Origin: an uncultured Gemella sp.
GTDB lineage: Bacteria; Bacillota; Bacilli; Staphylococcales; Gemellaceae
Reading direction: 5' to 3'
Assembly: GCA_927911745.1 (NCBI GenBank)
Contig: CAKMQF010000031.1
Span: 1 to 5,964, forward strand
Length of the DNA stretch: 5,964 nt
Of the stretch, positions 1-4,938 are shown one piece after another. The position numbers and the translations under genes were made by a program. Each line of letters begins with the position of its first letter. Positions within the stretch are counted from its first letter, which is position 1. The notes under the pieces are model-generated. The model was not told the origin of the DNA. It made no database searches and saw only the letters and a list, made by a program, of their open reading frames with translations.

Positions 1-113
1 TTTCTAAGTTTTTAGCTGATGGAATGTGCGTGTCAGCCCCTGCTACACGGTAAATTGGGCTATCTAAGAAATCAAAGGCATCACTTTCTGCAATGCGAGC
101 AACGATTTCTCCA
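1..113 (-). pseudogene. acoB: displaced C-terminal coding segment of the E1 beta gene, out of frame and cut by the window edge
   Basis: Read on the minus strand from position 112, this stretch gives 37 open codons beginning GEIVARIAES. It continues through YRVAGADTHIPSAKNLE, which is the typical E1 beta C-terminal domain ending (the Y-R-V-x-G-x-D-x-x-I-P pattern). It joins residue 271 of the upstream frame if one base, such as the T at 114 on the plus strand, is removed. The repaired junction then reads GGFGGEIVARIAE. The repaired protein would reach about 309 residues at the left edge, so only some 15-30 residues and the stop lie outside. The cause may be a real inactivating mutation or a sequencing or assembly error; the sequence alone cannot tell. 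Confidence 0.85.
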
Positions 114-929
114 TCCGAATCCACCAGTTTTGAATGAGTCGTGACATACTACTAATTTTCCAGTTTTCTTAACTGATTCAACAATTAGATCAGTATCTAA
201 TGGTACTAATGTAATTGGGTCAAGTACTTCTACTGAGATTCCTTCTTCTTTTAATTCTTCAGCTGCTTTTAAGCTACGCTCTAACATTCTTCCCCAAGAT
301 ACTAATGTTACATCAGATCCTTCAACTTTGATGTCACCTTGACCGATTACACCAATTTTACCTACTTCTACTTCACCTTTACGTCCGAATAACGCTTTTG
401 GTTCAATATAGATAACTGGGTTGTTATCTCTGATTGCAGCTCTTAAGATTGAGTAAACATCTCCAGGAGTACCTGGTGCTACTACTTTAAGACCAGGAAT
501 GTGACAGAACCATGCTTCTAACGCTTTACAGTGCTGAGCAGCTGCCCCTGTTCCTGAACCAGATGCACAACGATATGTAACTGGTACTTGTACTTCTCCA
601 CCTAACATATAACGCATTGGTGCAGCTTGGTTAACGATCGCATCCATACCGATTGTTACGAAGTCCATGAATGTTACGTCAACGATTGGGCGCATACCTA
701 CAGAAGCAGCACCTGCAGCAGCTCCACAAATAGCCGCTTCACTGATTGGTGTATCGATTACACGTTCTGAACCGAATTCTTCTAACATACCAACTGTAGT
801 ACCGAAGTCTCCTCCGAAGATACCAACATCTTCACCCATTAAAAATACATTTTCATCTTCACGCATTTCGTGAGTCATAGCTTCTTTTATGGCTTCACGA
901 ACTGTCATAATTTTTGTTTCTTTAGTCAT
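81..929 (-). CDS. acoB: TPP-dependent acetoin/pyruvate dehydrogenase E1 component, beta subunit; reading frame broken near its 3' end
   Basis: This is the beta half of the alpha2beta2 E1 decarboxylase, which passes the acyl/acetyl group to E2 lipoyl domains in the cytoplasm. The N-terminal pyrimidine-binding domain (about residues 8-180) has the GEDVG motif (32-36, with the cofactor-contacting Glu33), TPISEAA (60-66), GMRPIVDVTFMDF (78-90) and His133 in AAAQH. The C-terminal transketolase-type domain starts near 200 and contains VLDPITLVPLD (235-245). The start at 929 has AGGAG (940-944) ten bases upstream. The gene lies 57 bases downstream of the E1 alpha gene and is probably co-transcribed with it. 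Oddity: after GGFG (269-272) the frame runs into ten unrelated residues and a stop at 81, while the expected family sequence continues in another frame (1-112). So the 282-residue product is truncated; the family usually has about 325-340. AcoB rather than PdhB is a judgement from overall resemblance; in related cocci such genes can serve as the pyruvate dehydrogenase. Confidence 0.9.
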   Translation of the reverse strand: MTKETKIMTVREAIKEAMTHEMREDENVFLMGEDVGIFGGDFGTTVGMLEEFGSERVIDTPISEAAICGAAAGAASVGMRPIVDVTFMDFVTIGMDAIVNQAAPMRYMLGGEVQVPVTYRCASGSGTGAAAQHCKALEAWFCHIPGLKVVAPGTPGDVYSILRAAIRDNNPVIYIEPKALFGRKGEVEVGKIGVIGQGDIKVEGSDVTLVSWGRMLERSLKAAEELKEEGISVEVLDPITLVPLDTDLIVESVKKTGKLVVCHDSFKTGGFGWRNRCSHCRK

Positions 930-986
930 AACTATTAATCTCCTATTATATAAAATATTACTTTAAAATTATTTTAACTTAAAATA
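930..986 (-). other. E1 alpha-beta intergenic spacer with small palindrome
   Basis: This is an AT-rich 57-base gap between the two E1 genes. It contains a perfect 15-base palindrome, TTAAAATTATTTTAA, at 963-977, and the AGGAG ribosome binding site of E1 beta at 940-944. No T-tract follows the palindrome, so it does not look like a terminator. It may be a weak hairpin or simply a chance result of AT richness. Confidence 0.4.
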
Positions 987-1967
987 TTAGTCAGCGTAGT
1001 TATCTTGGAACGCTATTGCACCATCAGCAAATGGTGATTCTTTCGCAAATTCTACAGCATCATCGATAGTTGCTTTTGATCTATCTTCGATTTCTTTTAA
1101 TTCTTCTTCTGTAGCAATTCCGTTTTCTAATAAGTAGTTTTTATATTTTACGTTAGGATCTTTAAGCTTCCACTCAGCTACTTCTTCACGGCTACGGTAT
1201 TTACCTGCATCTGATGCAGAGTGTCCGAACCATCTGTAAGACACTGCTTCTACTAAAACAGGTCCTTTTCCACTTCTAGTGTGTTCAATAGCTTCTTGCA
1301 TTGCATCATATACTGCTAATACATCGTTTCCGTCTGGAACGTGAATACCTTTGATTCTGTATGAAGCTGCACGTTCAGTAATTTCTTTAACACGCATACA
1401 TCTTTCTTGAGCCATTGAGATACCATATTTATTGTTAATTACGTAGAAAATAAGTGGTAAATCCCAGTTAGAAGCCATGTTTAAACATTCGTGGAAACTT
1501 CCTTCGTTAGTAGCTCCGTCACCCATACAACAAATAACAATGTTACCTGTTTTTTTCATTTTTTGAGCTAGGGCAGCACCAGTACTTAGACCGTGTCCTC
1601 CACCAACGATACCATTACATCCCATGTTTCCTTGTTCAAGGTCATAAATGTGCATACTTCCTCCACGACCTTTACACTGACCTGTTTCTTTACCTAGGAT
1701 TTCCGCCATCATACGATCAATTTCAATTCCTTTTGCAATTGTTTGACCGTGACCACGGTGATTAGAAAACATTAAGTCTTCTTTTCTTAATGGATAAATA
1801 GCACCAACGTTTGCTGCTTCTTCTCCTACTGAATAGTGAGTCATACCGTGAACTAAACCACGAGAGTATAGTTTACTCAACTCCATATCAAAATCTCTAA
1901 TAAGCTGCATTAGTTCGTACATTTCTAAATGCTCTTGTTTAGTTAAATCTTTTGATGTTTTTACCAT
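987..1967 (-). CDS. acoA: TPP-dependent acetoin/pyruvate dehydrogenase E1 component, alpha subunit
   Basis: This is the cofactor-binding alpha subunit of the E1 2-oxoacid/acetoin dehydrogenase heterotetramer, which does the thiamine-diphosphate-dependent cleavage step. The 326-residue length is normal for AcoA/PdhA. Positions from the ATG at 1967: HRGHG (70-74), KGRGGSMH (99-106), and the TPP motif that opens with GDG (149-151) and closes with NN (178-179) after 26 residues. Next come NKYGISM (179-185) and the active-site loop YRWFGHSASDAGKYR (244-258) with its conserved His. The start is the ATG at 1967, preceded by GGAGG (1973-1977) five bases away. A TTG at 1979 would extend the protein by four residues but lies partly inside that ribosome binding site, so I reject it. 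It is the first gene of the unit, with E1 beta following; E2 and E3 genes would be expected beyond the left edge. Transcription probably starts near 2030 from the promoter at 2037-2065. Confidence 0.93.
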   Translation of the reverse strand: MVKTSKDLTKQEHLEMYELMQLIRDFDMELSKLYSRGLVHGMTHYSVGEEAANVGAIYPLRKEDLMFSNHRGHGQTIAKGIEIDRMMAEILGKETGQCKGRGGSMHIYDLEQGNMGCNGIVGGGHGLSTGAALAQKMKKTGNIVICCMGDGATNEGSFHECLNMASNWDLPLIFYVINNKYGISMAQERCMRVKEITERAASYRIKGIHVPDGNDVLAVYDAMQEAIEHTRSGKGPVLVEAVSYRWFGHSASDAGKYRSREEVAEWKLKDPNVKYKNYLLENGIATEEELKEIEDRSKATIDDAVEFAKESPFADGAIAFQDNYAD

Positions 1968-2036
1968 AATAACCTCCAAAGTTTGTATATATATTAAATG
2001 TATATAAATTATTTATTAATCATATATTACACTATT

Positions 2037-2065
2037 AATATACTATTTTTCACGAAAAATGTCAA
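2037..2065 (-). promoter_or_regulatory. sigma-A promoter for the E1 alpha-beta genes
   Basis: On the minus strand there is a perfect -35 box TTGACA (2060-2065), a 17-base spacer and a -10 box TATATT (2037-2042, 5 of 6). Transcription would start near 2030, giving a leader of about 63 bases before the ATG at 1967. This is the best promoter match in the window. Confidence 0.8.
2045..2060. promoter_or_regulatory. palindromic operator-like site in the promoter spacer
   Basis: ATTTTTC and GAAAAAT form a perfect 7-base inverted repeat around a 2-base centre. It lies in the spacer of the E1 promoter and touches the -35 box, so a bound protein would block RNA polymerase. It resembles the CodY box (AATTTTC, one base, GAAAATT) but has a 2-base centre and one mismatch per arm. 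The regulator is unknown. Confidence 0.45.
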
Positions 2066-2137
2066 ATCTATAATCACAATAAAATAATAATATTTATCTC
2101 AGTAATATTATTCATTTCACATACCAACATAAACTTC

Positions 2138-2155
2138 AACTGTATTAGCACAGTT
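2138..2155. repeat. inverted repeat AACTGT/ACAGTT in the divergent region
   Basis: AACTGT and ACAGTT are separated by six bases. The right part, ATTAGCACAGT (2144-2154), recurs with one change as ATTAGTACAGT at 2466-2476 within the permease promoter. The pair could be binding sites of one regulator; this is an inference. Confidence 0.4.
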
Positions 2156-2461
2156 TAAAAGAAAGCATTTTTCCTTATACACCATATATACTTTATTCTT
2201 TACAACCTGTCGTAATAAAATGAAAAATATATAGATACAGATTTTTAAAAATAAAAATTATACTATTTCTCTATTTTTTATATAGAAATTTTTTTTAATA
2301 ATTAATATTTTTTCATCTTTTCATTTTATAAATTACTTGGAACGTTTACTAACCTTTAAAGATGCTCATTTTAATTAAAAAATTGAATATATTCGATTAA
2401 TTTCTTAAAACTATGTAAACATTATATTTTTGAAAATCTCATGAAAATGTAGTTTAATAGC

Positions 2462-2490
2462 TTGCATTAGTACAGTATTTTATATATAAT
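2462..2490 (+). promoter_or_regulatory. promoter of the lactate permease gene
   Basis: There is a perfect -10 box TATAAT (2485-2490) and a weak -35 TTGCAT (2462-2467), 17 bases apart. Start is expected near 2497, with a leader of about 30 bases carrying AGGAGGA (2514-2520) six bases before the ATG. The ATTAGTACAGT element (2466-2476) overlaps the -35 and spacer. A poor -35 with an overlapping repeat fits a regulated promoter. Confidence 0.7.
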
Positions 2491-2526
2491 TATTTTATAC
2501 AAATTTTCAATTTAGGAGGAATTATA

Positions 2527-4179
2527 ATGATTCTTAATACTATTTGGGAACAACAGTACAATCCAATGGGTAATATTTGGTTATCTGCTGCTGTTGCTGC
2601 TCTTCCTATAGTTATATTTTTAATTTCATTAGTAGTTTTTAAACTTAAAGGTTATACAGCCGGAGGTTTAAGTATTCTTAGTGCAGCTATCGTAGCTGCT
2701 GTATGTTATAAGATGCCTGTTGATAAAATTGCAGGGGCTGCAGAACAAGGTATCGTTTCAGGTTTATGGCCTGTTGCTAGTATCGTTCTTGCTGCAATCT
2801 TCTTATACAAATTAACAGTTAAAATGGGATTCTTCGATGTAATGAAACAAAGTATCTCATCTATTTCACCAGATAAAAGAATTCAAGTTCTTTTAATCGC
2901 ATTCTCATTCAACGCTTTCTTAGAGGGTGCTGCAGGATTTGGTGCACCGGTTGCTATTACAGCTGCAATTTTAGTAGGTTTAGGTTTCAAACCATTACAA
3001 TCTGCTGCAATTTGTTTAGTTGCTAACATCGCTGGTGGTGCATATGGAGCGATGGGTATTCCAGTAACAGTTCCAGCTACTTTAACAGATTTAGATGCAT
3101 TAACACTTGGTAAAAACACATCATTAATCTTATGTCTTGTTACTGTTATTATTGCATTCCTTATCGTATTTATGGTAGATGGTTTCAAAGGTATCAAAGA
3201 AACATTCCCTGCAATTTTAGTTTCTGGTGGTGGATTTGCTATTACTCAATTCATCTTCTTAAACTTCGTAGGACCAGAACTTGTTAACGTTTCTTCAGCT
3301 ATTGTGAGTTTACTTGCTTTAATCGTATTCTTAAGATTCTGGCAACCAAAACAACAACTTACTGCTGAAACTAAAGAAGTTGCTAATGATAAAGAAGTTC
3401 TAACTGGTAAAGAAGTTGTTAGAGCATGGACACCGTTCATTCTTTTAACTCTATTCGTTACTTTACTAAACACTGGATTCTTCAAACAATTAATCCAACC
3501 TGCAAACCCTAAAACAGGTCAAGCAGCAGGAGCTTTAAACTCACTAATTTTCAACTTCCCATACTACATTGATGGTACAGTTGCACGTGTTGCTCCTATC
3601 GCAAAACAACCTACTCCAATTAAAGCAGTATTTAGTTTTGCTCCATTTACTTCAACTACAACAGCAATTTTACTTGCAGGAATTTTAACAATTATTATTT
3701 TTAGAGTTAACAGCCGTATCGTTATTTCTACTATTAGAGAAACTGCTGTTGAATTATGGGGACCAATCTTAACAATCTGTTCAGTACTTGCATTTGCTTA
3801 CATTTCAACATATTCAGGAATGTCATCAACACTAGGATTAGCATTTGCTAACACTGGTAAAATCTTCCCATTATTCTCTCCAATCTTAGGATGGATCGGG
3901 GTATTCTTAACAGGATCTGTTGTTAACAGTGGATCATTATTCGCTGGATTACAATCAGTAACTGCATCTCAAATTGGAATTGATCCTTCATTACTTGTAG
4001 CTGCTAACATCATGGGTGGAGCTATCGCTAAAATGATTTCTCCTCAATCTATCGCAGTTGCAGCAGCAGCCGTTGGATTAGTTAACAGAGATAGTGAAAT
4101 CTTTGCTAAAACAATTAAATGGAGTGTTATTCTTCTTGTTCTTACAGGAGTGCTTAACCTTCTAATTACTCTTAGATAA
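2527..4179 (+). CDS. lctP: L-lactate permease, LctP/LldP family
   Basis: This is a cytoplasmic-membrane transporter for lactate (and probably glycolate), taken to be a proton symporter as in the family. The 550-residue length is typical. The N-terminus carries the family hallmark W-x-Q-x-YNP-x-GN followed by LSAAVAALPI (7-28). FLEGAAGFGAPVAITAA (131-147) and GGAYGAMGIPVTVPA (170-184) are the central signatures, and KMISPQSIAVA (502-512) the C-terminal one. About 13 hydrophobic segments are visible, with a charged loop at 272-300. One variation: the stretch usually reading like GSDTSSNALF is GSVVNSGSLF here (463-472). The start has AGGAGGA six bases upstream, and a strong terminator follows the stop by 12 bases, so it is a single-gene unit. 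It is divergent from the E1 genes, which suits lactate use through pyruvate. The exact substrate is inferred from family membership only. Confidence 0.93.
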   Translation: MILNTIWEQQYNPMGNIWLSAAVAALPIVIFLISLVVFKLKGYTAGGLSILSAAIVAAVCYKMPVDKIAGAAEQGIVSGLWPVASIVLAAIFLYKLTVKMGFFDVMKQSISSISPDKRIQVLLIAFSFNAFLEGAAGFGAPVAITAAILVGLGFKPLQSAAICLVANIAGGAYGAMGIPVTVPATLTDLDALTLGKNTSLILCLVTVIIAFLIVFMVDGFKGIKETFPAILVSGGGFAITQFIFLNFVGPELVNVSSAIVSLLALIVFLRFWQPKQQLTAETKEVANDKEVLTGKEVVRAWTPFILLTLFVTLLNTGFFKQLIQPANPKTGQAAGALNSLIFNFPYYIDGTVARVAPIAKQPTPIKAVFSFAPFTSTTTAILLAGILTIIIFRVNSRIVISTIRETAVELWGPILTICSVLAFAYISTYSGMSSTLGLAFANTGKIFPLFSPILGWIGVFLTGSVVNSGSLFAGLQSVTASQIGIDPSLLVAANIMGGAIAKMISPQSIAVAAAAVGLVNRDSEIFAKTIKWSVILLVLTGVLNLLITLR

Positions 4180-4191
4180 TTTTAAGTTAAT

Positions 4192-4231
4192 AAAAAAGAG
4201 ATTTGGTAAAAAATACCAGATCTCTTTTTTT
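4192..4231 (+). terminator. strong bidirectional rho-independent terminator
   Basis: The stem pairs AAAAAAGAGAT (4192-4202) plus TTGGTA with TACCAG plus ATCTCTTTTTT, around an A5 loop (4209-4213); one pair is a T-G wobble. The T-tract (4225-4231) ends the lactate permease transcript. The A-tract on the left gives a T-tract on the other strand, and the structure sits nine bases past the stop of the metallothionein-like gene, so it probably ends both convergent transcripts. Confidence 0.9.
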
Positions 4232-4240
4232 GTAAATATA

Positions 4241-4432
4241 TTATGCAGCATGCTTATCGCAATGACAATCTCCTGTCTTGCAATTTCCGCATTCACAATC
4301 TTCTTTTGCGTTATGGCATCCACATGCACACCCTTCTTTGCATTCACATGTTCCTTCAACACAGTTTCCACATTTACAATCTTCTACTGCATCATGACAG
4401 TGGCAGTGGTGTTCACATTCACATTTGCTCAT
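4241..4432 (-). CDS. metallothionein-like Cys/His-rich metal-binding protein
   Basis: This 63-residue cytoplasmic protein has 17 Cys and 7 His (38% of residues), nearly all Cys in C-x-C or C-x-x-C spacing, and many Asp/Glu. Such composition points to a thiolate cluster binding zinc, copper or cadmium. Residues 10-36 and 37-63 are a 27-residue tandem duplication: 14 positions are identical, including EDC-x-CGNC in both, and the DNA of the two copies is also close. The first nine residues add C4, C6, H8 and H9. It has no aromatic residue, no signal peptide and no membrane segment. I do not see the layout of cyanobacterial SmtA or mycobacterial MymT, so I give no symbol. The ATG at 4432 has GGAGG (4441-4445) eight bases upstream. 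It forms its own transcription unit from the promoter at 4476-4504. Its opposite strand also has open frames, but those are shadows. Confidence 0.85.
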   Translation of the reverse strand: MSKCECEHHCHCHDAVEDCKCGNCVEGTCECKEGCACGCHNAKEDCECGNCKTGDCHCDKHAA

Positions 4433-4475
4433 ATTAATCGCCTCCGTATTATTTAATCTATTATTCTATAGTTAA

Positions 4476-4504
4476 ATTTTATTATGTTTTATATAACAAG
4501 TCAA
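4476..4504 (-). promoter_or_regulatory. promoter of the metallothionein-like gene
   Basis: On the minus strand there is TTGACT (4499-4504, 5 of 6) and TAAAAT (4476-4481, 5 of 6) with a 17-base spacer. The start is expected near 4469, with a leader of about 37 bases. An 8-base inverted repeat, AATCTATT (4455-4462) and AATAGATT (4503-4510), brackets it: one arm overlaps the -35 box and the other lies in the early leader. Confidence 0.7.
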
Positions 4505-4526
4505 TAGATTCTCGTCTTAAGTAACT

Positions 4527-4556
4527 ATTACGATTTACAAATACCTAAATCGTAAT
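4527..4556. promoter_or_regulatory. inverted repeat with Zur-like half-sites upstream of the metallothionein-like gene
   Basis: ATTACGATTTA (4527-4537) and TAAATCGTAAT (4546-4556) are a perfect 11-base inverted repeat with an 8-base loop. Each arm contains a full half of the Bacillus Zur box (TCGTAAT, one base, ATTACGA), but the halves point away from each other. The left arm with its flank AAGTAAC (4519-4525) would make one box with 11 of 14 matches. CTCG (4511-4514) and CGAG (4568-4571) extend the symmetry. It lies roughly 58-87 bases upstream of the predicted start, so it could be an operator or an AT-rich hairpin. Confidence 0.4.
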
Positions 4557-4586
4557 GAAATTGACTTCGAGTTAAAATTAAATAAA

Positions 4587-4619
4587 GGTAGAAACACTAC
4601 TTTATTGTAGATTTCTACC
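4587..4619 (-). terminator. rho-independent terminator-like hairpin
   Basis: GGTAGAAA (4587-4594) pairs with TTTCTACC (4612-4619), and inside it CTAC pairs with GTAG around a TTTATT loop. T-rich stretches flank both sides. On the minus strand it would end any transcript coming from the small ORF region at 4636-4816, keeping it out of the metallothionein-like gene. Confidence 0.65.
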
Positions 4620-4635
4620 TATTTTATTTTATAAA

Positions 4636-4695
4636 TTATTCACTAATAACTGTTCCAGCAGCTAATATAATTAATGCTGTTGTTATACGTAATTT
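4636..4695 (-). pseudogene. possible decayed C-terminus of a small membrane protein
   Basis: This is a 19-codon open stretch ending in TAA, reading KLRITTALIILAAGTVISE, a plausible final transmembrane helix. It has no start codon or ribosome binding site of its own and follows a stop in its frame. It lies in a different frame from the ORF at 4709-4816, with a third-frame open piece (rich in Glu/Asn/Ile) between them. The three together could be one gene of about 60 codons broken by frameshifts. AT-rich DNA can give this by chance, so the call is tentative. Confidence 0.25.
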
Positions 4696-4708
4696 TTATT
4701 CTTTATTT

Positions 4709-4816
4709 CTATATTTTCTTCAATATTTTCTTGAATTTACGATGACTTATTATCATCCATACTATTTTCCTAACTCTCTTATCCGCTAGTAGTTTTGCTA
4801 TTTTCTTAATCGACAT
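4709..4816 (-). CDS. possible small basic peptide (35 residues), unrecognised
   Basis: This short ORF starts at the ATG at 4816, with AGGAG (4826-4830) nine bases upstream, and stops at TAG (4709-4711). The peptide has 10 Lys and 3 Arg against one Asp, with regularly placed Ile/Leu/Val and one Trp (W20), as in a cationic amphipathic helix. Two octads echo each other conservatively at every position: DKRVRKIV (12-19) and HRKFKKIL (25-32). A TATAAT box (4865-4870) and phased repeats lie upstream and a terminator-like hairpin downstream, so it could be a complete small transcription unit. I do not recognise a family. It could be a small regulatory or nucleic-acid-binding peptide, an antimicrobial- or toxin-like peptide, or the N-terminal piece of a frameshifted gene continuing to 4636. 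Confidence 0.4.
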   Translation of the reverse strand: MSIKKIAKLLADKRVRKIVWMIISHRKFKKILKKI

Positions 4817-4864
4817 ATAAATCATCTCCTACTTTTTATTTATAATCAGTTATTTAATAAATGT

Positions 4865-4870
4865 ATTATA
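4865..4870 (-). promoter_or_regulatory. -10 box (TATAAT) upstream of the basic mini-ORF
   Basis: There is a perfect TATAAT on the minus strand, about 49 bases before the ATG at 4816. No good -35 lies 16-18 bases upstream; TTGATT is present but 24 bases away. A weak -35 together with the adjacent phased repeats would fit an activator-dependent promoter. Confidence 0.45.
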
Positions 4871-4878
4871 CGCCACCT

Positions 4879-4910
4879 ACTTTAAAATCACTTAAATCAA
4901 CTTTAAACTA
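4879..4910. repeat. three helically phased direct repeats ACTT(T)AAA
   Basis: ACTTTAAAATC (4879), ACTTAAATCA (4890) and ACTTTAAACTA (4900) are three near-copies spaced 11 and 10 bases, about one helical turn. They cover the region where the -35 and activator site of the minus-strand promoter at 4865-4870 would be. Phased direct repeats of this type are typical of response-regulator binding sites; the regulator is unknown. Confidence 0.4.
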
Positions 4911-4938
4911 TAATTAAAAATGAAATTTAATTATAGTT
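4906..4938. repeat. perfect 13-base inverted repeat
   Basis: AACTATAATTAAA (4906-4918) and TTTAATTATAGTT (4926-4938) are separated by seven bases. It is entirely AT-rich apart from one G-C pair and has no T-tract, so it is unlikely to be a terminator. It lies between the two divergent transcription starts (minus near 4858, plus near 5059) and slightly overlaps the phased repeats. It may be an operator or just a cruciform-prone spacer. Confidence 0.4.

Larger units (their letters stand above)
1968..2526. other. divergent intergenic control region between E1 genes and lactate permease
   Basis: These 559 bases hold no convincing gene on either strand and are extremely AT-rich. What can be supported is a minus-strand promoter (2037-2065), a plus-strand promoter (2462-2490), a palindrome at 2045-2060, and an inverted repeat at 2138-2155 that shares ATTAGYACAGT with 2466-2476. 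There are also near-palindromes at 2381-2398 (core GAATATATTC) and 2413-2422 (ATGTAAACAT). A cre-like element, CTTGGAACGTTTACTA, lies at 2336-2351 and has the central CG but three mismatches to the Bacillus CcpA consensus as I recall it. The region is longer than promoters need, which suggests regulator input from several sites. Confidence 0.6.

Noticed and set aside
667..873. Plus-strand open frame inside the E1 beta gene
   Set aside because: It is antisense to conserved E1 beta motifs; its Ser/Pro/Ala-rich translation is a composition artefact.
1968..1979. TTG start at 1979 adding four residues to E1 alpha
   Set aside because: The codon lies partly within the GGAGG ribosome binding site of the ATG at 1967, which has proper spacing and gives the usual family N-terminus.
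2336..2351. CcpA cre site
   Set aside because: The central CG and right half fit, but there are three mismatches at informative positions and it lies some 150 bases upstream of the predicted permease start. It is mentioned only as cre-like within the control region.
2424..2438. CodY-like box upstream of the permease promoter
   Set aside because: About 11 of 15 positions match, but in DNA this AT-rich such matches arise often by chance, so it is not listed as a feature.
2883..3485. Minus-strand open frames inside the lactate permease gene
   Set aside because: They lie opposite a conserved full-length permease, have no ribosome binding sites and give no recognisable protein.
4162..4456. Other open frames overlapping the metallothionein-like gene on both strands
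   Set aside because: They are shadows: Cys and His codons create open frames in the other phases. They lack ribosome binding sites, and the minus-strand one reads through the terminator into the permease 3' end.
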